A stretch of DNA of 64,000 nt from Chryseobacterium cucumeris (GTDB lineage Bacteria > Bacteroidota > Bacteroidia > Flavobacteriales > Weeksellaceae): positions 558,001 through 622,000 of the forward strand of contig NZ_LUVZ01000001.1 in the NCBI RefSeq assembly GCF_001593385.1. The letters are read 5' to 3'. This document shows positions 59,489-64,000 of the stretch, piece by piece; the first letter of the stretch is position 1, and each line of letters starts with the position of its first letter. The notes beneath the pieces were generated by a model that worked only from the letters and a program-made list of their open reading frames with translations, was not told where the DNA came from and ran no database searches. A program made the translations under genes and the position numbers.

Positions 59489-61030
59489 TTAATTAAACAA
59501 AACTTCTCCAGTCATTGCATCTGGTATTTCAACACCCATTACTTTAAGGATTGTAGGGGCTACATCGCCCAGTTTTCCAGGCTTCAGGTTCCATGTATGG
59601 TCTTTATCCATCACGATAAAAGGAACCAGGTTTGTAGAGTGCTGAGTATTTGGAGTTCCGTCCGGATTGATCATTACATCTGAGTTTCCGTGATCGGCAA
59701 GAATGAAAACAGCATATCCGTTTTCATAGGCAGCTGTAGCCACTTTTTCTATACATTGATCTACCACTTCTGCTGCCTTCACTGCTGCTTCAAAAACACC
59801 TGTATGGCCTACCATATCTGTATTGGCGAAATTTAAGCAGACAAAATCAGCAGTTCCCTGCTCCAGTTCCGGCACGATAGCATTGGTGATATCGTAGGCC
59901 GACATTTCCGGTTTCAGATCGTAAGTAGGAACATCTTTCGGGCTTGGGCAAAGCAGTCTTCTCTCCCCTTTAAATTCCTCTTCCCTTCCTCCTGAGAAGA
60001 AGAAAGTAACGTGAGGATATTTTTCTGTTTCTGCAATTCTGATCTGGGTTTTTCCATTTTTCTCAAGAATTTCACCCATGGTTTCCGTCAGAACATTTTC
60101 ATCAAAAACAACCTGTACATTCTGGAATGTTTTATCATAGTTTGTCAATGTGATATAATACAGGTTCAGCTTCTTCATTCCAAATTCCGGGAAATCTTTC
60201 TGGGAAAGAACTTCTGTAATCTCTCGTCCTCTGTCTGTACGGAAATTGAAGCAGATCACCACATCATCTTCAATGATTCTTGCTACCGGCACTACATTTC
60301 CTGTAGCAGTGGTATTCATTAAAATAATAGGCTTCAGGAACTCATCGGTTACATTATTATCATAATACATCTTGATTGTTGCCAAAGCATCCGTTGTCTG
60401 TTCTCCTATTCCTTCCACAAGGGCACCGTAAGCTAATTTTACACGCTCCCATCTTTTATCTCTGTCCATGGCATAGTATCTTCCTACCACTGTTGCCAGC
60501 TTTCCGGTAGTTGCTTCCATATGTTTCTGAAGTTCATCGATAAACCCTAATCCGGAATGCGGATCACAGTCTCTGCCATCGGTAAATGCGTGAACAAAAA
60601 CATTCTCATTTAAACCGAACTCTTTTGCAGCGGTCAGTAATCCTTTTAAGTGATTGATATGTGAGTGTACTCCTCCATTGGAAACCAGTCCGATGAAATG
60701 TACTTTTTTATTTTCTTTTTTGGCGTATTCAAAGGCGTCCTGAATCACTTTTTCCTGGCCCAATGTTCCGTTTTCAACGGCCATGTTCAGCTTCACCAGG
60801 TTTTGGTATACTACTCTTCCGGCTCCCAGGTTCATGTGTCCTACTTCAGAATTTCCCATCTGTCCGGCTGGTAAGCCTACCGCCAGCCCACTCGCTTCAA
60901 GCGTTGTATGTGGAAATTTCTGGTAACAGCTGTCTATGAATGGTGTATTTGCTTTATCTATTGCAGAAACGTTAGGGTTTGTTCCCAATCCCCATCCGTC
61001 AAGAATGGCCAGTATTGCTTTTTTCGACAT
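59489..61030 (-). CDS. gpmI: 2,3-bisphosphoglycerate-independent phosphoglycerate mutase
   Basis: A 513-residue enzyme that interconverts 3- and 2-phosphoglycerate in glycolysis. The phospho-Ser is in QMGNSEVGHMNLGAGR (about 62), with metal ligands in AILDGWG, FTDGRDCDPHSG, RYYAMDRDKRW, FNFRTDRGRE, DHGNSDVM and NTQHSTNLVPF. Length is normal for the GpmI form. It has a TAAATTTG promoter giving a leader of about 16 bases. Confidence 0.96.
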   Translation of the reverse strand: MSKKAILAILDGWGLGTNPNVSAIDKANTPFIDSCYQKFPHTTLEASGLAVGLPAGQMGNSEVGHMNLGAGRVVYQNLVKLNMAVENGTLGQEKVIQDAFEYAKKENKKVHFIGLVSNGGVHSHINHLKGLLTAAKEFGLNENVFVHAFTDGRDCDPHSGLGFIDELQKHMEATTGKLATVVGRYYAMDRDKRWERVKLAYGALVEGIGEQTTDALATIKMYYDNNVTDEFLKPIILMNTTATGNVVPVARIIEDDVVICFNFRTDRGREITEVLSQKDFPEFGMKKLNLYYITLTNYDKTFQNVQVVFDENVLTETMGEILEKNGKTQIRIAETEKYPHVTFFFSGGREEEFKGERRLLCPSPKDVPTYDLKPEMSAYDITNAIVPELEQGTADFVCLNFANTDMVGHTGVFEAAVKAAEVVDQCIEKVATAAYENGYAVFILADHGNSDVMINPDGTPNTQHSTNLVPFIVMDKDHTWNLKPGKLGDVAPTILKVMGVEIPDAMTGEVLFN

Positions 61031-61050
61031 TTTGTAAAACTTTTGTTAGA

Positions 61051-61058
61051 CAAATTTA
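61051..61058 (-). promoter_or_regulatory. Promoter -7 element of gpmI
   Basis: The minus strand reads TAAATTTG, a full TAnnTTTG match. Confidence 0.6.
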
Positions 61059-61123
61059 CCTAATTTCCTATGAATAGAAGAATTTGAAGTCTTGAATTTT
61101 ATGGATTGCTAATGATCAGTCTT

Positions 61124-61160
61124 CTAACCGTGTCAAGGTTTAAAACTTGGACATGGTTAG
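61124..61160. repeat. REP-like palindrome
   Basis: CTAACCGTGTCAAGG (61124-61138) faces CTTGGACATGGTTAG (61146-61160), with two mismatches, around TTTAAAA. Its AAGGTTTAAAA core also occurs in the palindrome at 13511-13558. Confidence 0.65.
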
Positions 61161-61211
61161 AAAAATTGAAATCTCGTTAATTATTACCATTCATTAATCC
61201 GTAAATCTTTT

Positions 61212-61219
61212 TAATTTTG
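61212..61219 (+). promoter_or_regulatory. Promoter -7 element of the SUI1 gene
   Basis: TAATTTTG is a full TAnnTTTG match ending only 4 bases before the ATG at 61224. A start site by the usual spacing would fall at or next to the start codon, so the mRNA would be leaderless. Confidence 0.6.
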
Positions 61220-61223
61220 CGGT

Positions 61224-61547
61224 ATGGATTTACGAGATCAATTGAAGAATCTTTTTCCTGATCATGAAGAGCAGGATTTTGAGATGCCTGAAGAAAAATT
61301 CAAGCAGAAAGAGCCATTGGTATGCAAATTTGAGAAAAAAGGAAGAAACGGTAAGCCCGTAACGATTGTTGAAGGCTGGGAAGGCAGCGAGGAAGACCTG
61401 AAAAAAATCTCAAAGAAAATAAAAACCACCTTGGGTATAGGCGGCTCTGAGAAGGATGGAACGATTGTCATTCAAGGAGATAACCGTGATAAAATAATGA
61501 ATATCCTTAAAGAAATGGGATATAAAACCAAACGTGTTGGCGGATAG
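61224..61547 (+). CDS. SUI1/eIF1-like translation factor (YciH family)
   Basis: A 107-residue protein with an eIF1 fold in the last 80 residues: VCKFEKKGRNGKPVTIVEGWEG, LKKISKKIKTTLGIGGSEKDGTIVIQGDNRDKI and MGYKTKRVGG. The N terminus is a short acidic stretch. Bacterial members may aid start-codon choice. The candidate promoter lies so close to the ATG that a leaderless mRNA is likely, which is notable for a translation factor. Its stop is 2 bases from the stop of the LRR gene converging on it. Confidence 0.92.
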   Translation: MDLRDQLKNLFPDHEEQDFEMPEEKFKQKEPLVCKFEKKGRNGKPVTIVEGWEGSEEDLKKISKKIKTTLGIGGSEKDGTIVIQGDNRDKIMNILKEMGYKTKRVGG

Positions 61548-61549
61548 TT

Positions 61550-62449
61550 CTAGAAATAGATCTGGGTTTCCGGCAGTAAGGTTTTTAAGTTTTCAATTTT
61601 AGATTTTTCTATAGGATTTCCTGTAAGAATCAATGTTTTCAGATTTTTAAGCTGTTTGATTTCTACAGGAATATCTTTCAGATCATTATTGGCCAGATTC
61701 ATGCTGACGATATTTTTCAGCCCTTTTACTTTGGGCGATATTTCTGTGATATGATTTCCGCTTACATTCAGAAATTCAAGCTTCTTTGCTTTAAAAAGGT
61801 TTTCTGGAAGCCTGATAATAGCATTCTGCTGCAGTTCAAGATATTTTAAATTTTCCGGAAAAGAGAGATTTCCAAGATCATTGATCTGGTTATCTGAAAG
61901 GTTCAGGAATCTCAGATTTTTGATCTGATCCAGTTTGTCTGCAATAAAGTTTATCTGGTTTCCCTGAAGGTTGATTTCTTCCAACGCGGGAATTTCCATA
62001 AGGGCTTCGGGAAATGTATTTAGATTATTAGCATCTAAATGTACCACTTTTAAGTTCTGAAGCTTTGCAAGATTAGGATTAATGCTTGTCAAGCTGTTCA
62101 GATTCATAGAAAAAGTAGTCAGTTTCTTCAGATTGCTTACCTCATCAGGAATAAATTTAATGCTGTTTTCATTCACATTTAAAATTTCCAGTTCTTTTAA
62201 AGCAAAAAGTTCCTGATCCATTTTCTCAAGCTTATTCGCCATGATATTCAAAAAGAATAATGAATCCAGTTTTACAATCTGAGGAGGAATATTGAAAAGA
62301 CCTTTTTCTCTGAAACTTATACTGTAAACCGCTTTTTTACTTTTTAAAGCATCTTCAATATTGGTAAATGTAGGATATTTCACCGGATCAATCTGTGCTT
62401 TGATCTGAGAAAGTGAGATGATGGAAATCAATAAGAAAAGCTTTTTCAT
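61550..62449 (-). CDS. Exported leucine-rich-repeat protein
   Basis: A 299-residue protein. MKKLFLLISIISLSQIKAQ is a signal peptide. Residues of about 45-290 hold some ten leucine-rich repeats of about 23 residues, such as NLKKLTTFSMNLNSLTSI, NLKVVHLDANNLNTFPEAL and LEEINLQGNQINFIADKL. LRRs form a curved protein-binding surface. No sorting domain or lipobox is seen, so it may act in the periplasm. The start at 62449 begins the signal peptide; a longer frame would start with an unrelated sequence. It converges on the SUI1 gene. Confidence 0.9.
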   Translation of the reverse strand: MKKLFLLISIISLSQIKAQIDPVKYPTFTNIEDALKSKKAVYSISFREKGLFNIPPQIVKLDSLFFLNIMANKLEKMDQELFALKELEILNVNENSIKFIPDEVSNLKKLTTFSMNLNSLTSINPNLAKLQNLKVVHLDANNLNTFPEALMEIPALEEINLQGNQINFIADKLDQIKNLRFLNLSDNQINDLGNLSFPENLKYLELQQNAIIRLPENLFKAKKLEFLNVSGNHITEISPKVKGLKNIVSMNLANNDLKDIPVEIKQLKNLKTLILTGNPIEKSKIENLKTLLPETQIYF

Positions 62450-62460
62450 AAAAATAAAAG

Positions 62461-62490
62461 GTCTGCCAGCAACCAAAGCTGCCGACAGAC
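62461..62490 (-). terminator. Terminator of the PhoX-type gene
   Basis: On the minus strand GTCTG-x3-GCAGC pairs imperfectly with GCTG-x-CAGAC, then T-rich sequence. It lies just past the PhoX stop and just before the LRR signal peptide. Confidence 0.55.
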
Positions 62491-62506
62491 AAGAATTATA
62501 AATAAT

Positions 62507-64000
62507 TTATTTCTTTACAAGTTTAACTGTTTTCTGGAATCCTCCTTCAGCTTCAATATTTAAAACTAAAACTCGTGATCCTTCTAACTGTTGTGTGAAA
62601 TCAAGATCCAATACTTTATTGGTTCCGTTGAATTTCTTCGTGTAAACGATTTTCCCGTCCATGCTGTAAGCTGTTACAGAAATATCTTTCAATCCTTTTG
62701 CTGAATTGATTTTTACCACTCCTGAAGTTGGGTTCGGTGCTAATGTTACTGTATTCTCTTCAATTTTGGTATCAATAGTTCCTAAAGTTCCTTCAGTTCC
62801 AAGGTTATTTTTAAGGGCAATAACGATCGTTGCTGATTTTCCTCTGTAATCAATTGTATTTCCTGTAGCATCTACATCTGTAGAAATTGTTGAATCCGGG
62901 TGTTGAATAGAGAAGAAACCAAATTTATGATCAGGTGTAAATGTCAATCCTGTAGGTTCCGAACCAGCCGGCATAGAAGCAAATAGTCTTACTTTCGGAT
63001 TGGCCTGTGTATGATCCGGAGCAATGACCCAGATATAGTTTTTACCACCATCCTGAAGTACCCAAAGGTTTCCAAGTTCATCGAAAGTAAGGTTGTCATT
63101 TCCGTCTCCCCAGGCTTCAGATTTCATTCCCTGAGCTGTATTGAAAGAATATACAGAAGAACTTCCACCTACAAATGTTTCTACCTGAGAAGCAGTAGTT
63201 CCGTTATCCTGTAAACGGTATACTCTGTCTAATCCTTTTGCCGTAAAGTAGATTTTACCATCCAGCGGGCTGATATCAACATCTTCTACCCCGTTGAATT
63301 TTGTTCCACCTAATGACAGGGCGTTGGTATTGGTATTATTCTGATCTACTTTTTCTTTATTCGGAACCTGAATCCATGTCGCTGTAGTTCCTACCGGATC
63401 TCCTGCAGCCGTTAATCCCTGATCCAGTTTTAATACATAAAGGTTTCCTGAAGAGAGATCATTAGGAGTATCCATTACATATTTGTACACCAAGTGAGTT
63501 CCACCGTCTTCTCCATAATACGCTATAGTTCCCGCATTATTGATCACCACATTCTCGTGGTTCATGATTCCCATCTGCCAAAGCTTACCTTTTGTCCCGT
63601 TAGGGTTTTTAGATATAACCTGAGCAGTAGCAGGATCAATCTCTACCAGCCAGCCATAATCTTTATAACCGTCATTGTTCACATCATTGGAAGTTACAGA
63701 TTCTTCTGCAGTGACTATAGTTCCCCACGGCGTAATTCCTCCGGAACAGTTCCTGATCGTCTGTACCAAACTTGGATCTGAGAAACTTACCGCTCTTGAT
63801 TTTGTCAGCTGCCAAAGTTTTGAAGTCGCGTTATAGTTGATTTCTGCCATGGTAACTCCTCCGGGATTCGTTTCATGGTTGACAGAAAGATATCCGTTCG
63901 TACTGCTTCCTGTTTTTGGGACATAACCGGTAAAGTCATTCTGACCTCCTACCAATCCTCCGCCTTCGGTATAGCTGTCTCCTTCTTTTAAAATAAGCTG
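62507..64000 (-). CDS. PhoX-type phosphatase with T9SS sorting domain (5' end outside window)
   Basis: At least 497 residues, open through the right edge. The frame has NGYLSVNHETNPGGV, GGITPWGTIVTAEES, NHENVVINNAGTIAYYGEDGG, DISPLDGKIYFTAKGLDRVY and FDELGNLWVLQDGG, the beta-propeller and Glu/metal-site pattern of PhoX/DUF839 proteins. The C-terminal 75 residues (VTLAPNPTSGVVKINS, VTAYSMDGKIVYTKKF) form a type A sorting domain. PhoX enzymes release phosphate from organic phosphoesters at the surface using calcium and iron. The signal peptide lies beyond the window. Confidence 0.88.
   Translation of the reverse strand, partial: QLILKEGDSYTEGGGLVGGQNDFTGYVPKTGSSTNGYLSVNHETNPGGVTMAEINYNATSKLWQLTKSRAVSFSDPSLVQTIRNCSGGITPWGTIVTAEESVTSNDVNNDGYKDYGWLVEIDPATAQVISKNPNGTKGKLWQMGIMNHENVVINNAGTIAYYGEDGGTHLVYKYVMDTPNDLSSGNLYVLKLDQGLTAAGDPVGTTATWIQVPNKEKVDQNNTNTNALSLGGTKFNGVEDVDISPLDGKIYFTAKGLDRVYRLQDNGTTASQVETFVGGSSSVYSFNTAQGMKSEAWGDGNDNLTFDELGNLWVLQDGGKNYIWVIAPDHTQANPKVRLFASMPAGSEPTGLTFTPDHKFGFFSIQHPDSTISTDVDATGNTIDYRGKSATIVIALKNNLGTEGTLGTIDTKIEENTVTLAPNPTSGVVKINSAKGLKDISVTAYSMDGKIVYTKKFNGTNKVLDLDFTQQLEGSRVLVLNIEAEGGFQKTVKLVKK

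Noticed and set aside
1..64000. tRNA, rRNA, CRISPR array, phage or transposase genes
   Set aside because: I looked for tRNA-like T-loops, CRISPR-like direct repeats and transposase or integrase motifs and saw none.

Overview
The window is 64 kb of low-GC, gene-dense chromosome from a member of the Bacteroidota, most likely the Weeksellaceae and probably Chryseobacterium. The evidence is type IX secretion (T9SS) C-terminal sorting domains (9292-10602, 55399-56109, 62507-64000), SPII lipoprotein signals, flavobacterial families (GEVED, DUF6705-like, DUF6157, BT0820-type HAD), and Bacteroidota promoters (TAnnTTTG about 7 bases before the start site, sometimes with TTTG 19-22 bp upstream). Genes have short leaders and little Shine-Dalgarno sequence. 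I found no tRNA, rRNA, CRISPR array, prophage or intact insertion sequence, so this reads as core chromosome with accessory spots.

Layout. 0-6 kb: two AraC regulators beside an HD-domain protein, an MFS transporter, a GNAT enzyme and an SDR oxidoreductase, with direct repeats spaced 21 bp that look like AraC sites. 6-16 kb: a SNF2-family helicase, a GEVED secreted protein, a frameshifted thiolase under two TetR-type palindromes, a three-gene run with an endonuclease V homologue, an M28 peptidase and an aminotransferase. 16-21 kb: a membrane pyrophosphatase fused to an OmpA domain, an amidohydrolase and a soluble pyrophosphatase. 21-27 kb: an eight-gene leftward run (LolD-like ATPase, L,D-transpeptidase-like protein, RadC, FemAB-like protein, PhyH-type dioxygenase, multi-spanning membrane protein, small anchored protein, pyrophosphatase). 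27-29 kb: two lipoproteins, one with a JAMM-like motif. 29-32 kb: pyruvate dehydrogenase E2 and E1-alpha. 33-37 kb: a PAP2-like / BlaI-type / DUF4153 operon, a bulb-lectin protein and an RRM protein.

37-49 kb: DUF6157, a thioesterase translationally coupled to a CxxC-plus-AraC regulator, a large CopA-type metal ATPase with DUF72, a polysaccharide deacetylase, YggS, a sigma-54-type response regulator without a DNA-binding domain, a MATE transporter, GNAT, Crp/Fnr and HAD proteins. 49-64 kb: an S9 peptidase, a 49-residue double-glycine peptide in a supposedly empty gap, DoxX, Era, a second Crp/Fnr protein, a Gdx/SugE-type exporter, a T9SS cargo protein, methyltransferase plus Map, BT0820 HAD, acyl-ACP desaturase, GpmI, a SUI1 protein, an LRR protein and a PhoX-type protein running off the end.

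The best candidates for undescribed biology are the bacteriocin-like peptide gene (52205-52354), the CxxC-AraC regulator with the metal ATPase it probably controls (38459-42081), the pyrophosphatase-OmpA fusion (16057-18789), the AraC-type repeats with matching geometry at two promoters, the TetR-type operators over the broken thiolase, and the JAMM-like lipoprotein. All functional calls come from reading motifs and gene order by eye; no database search was run.
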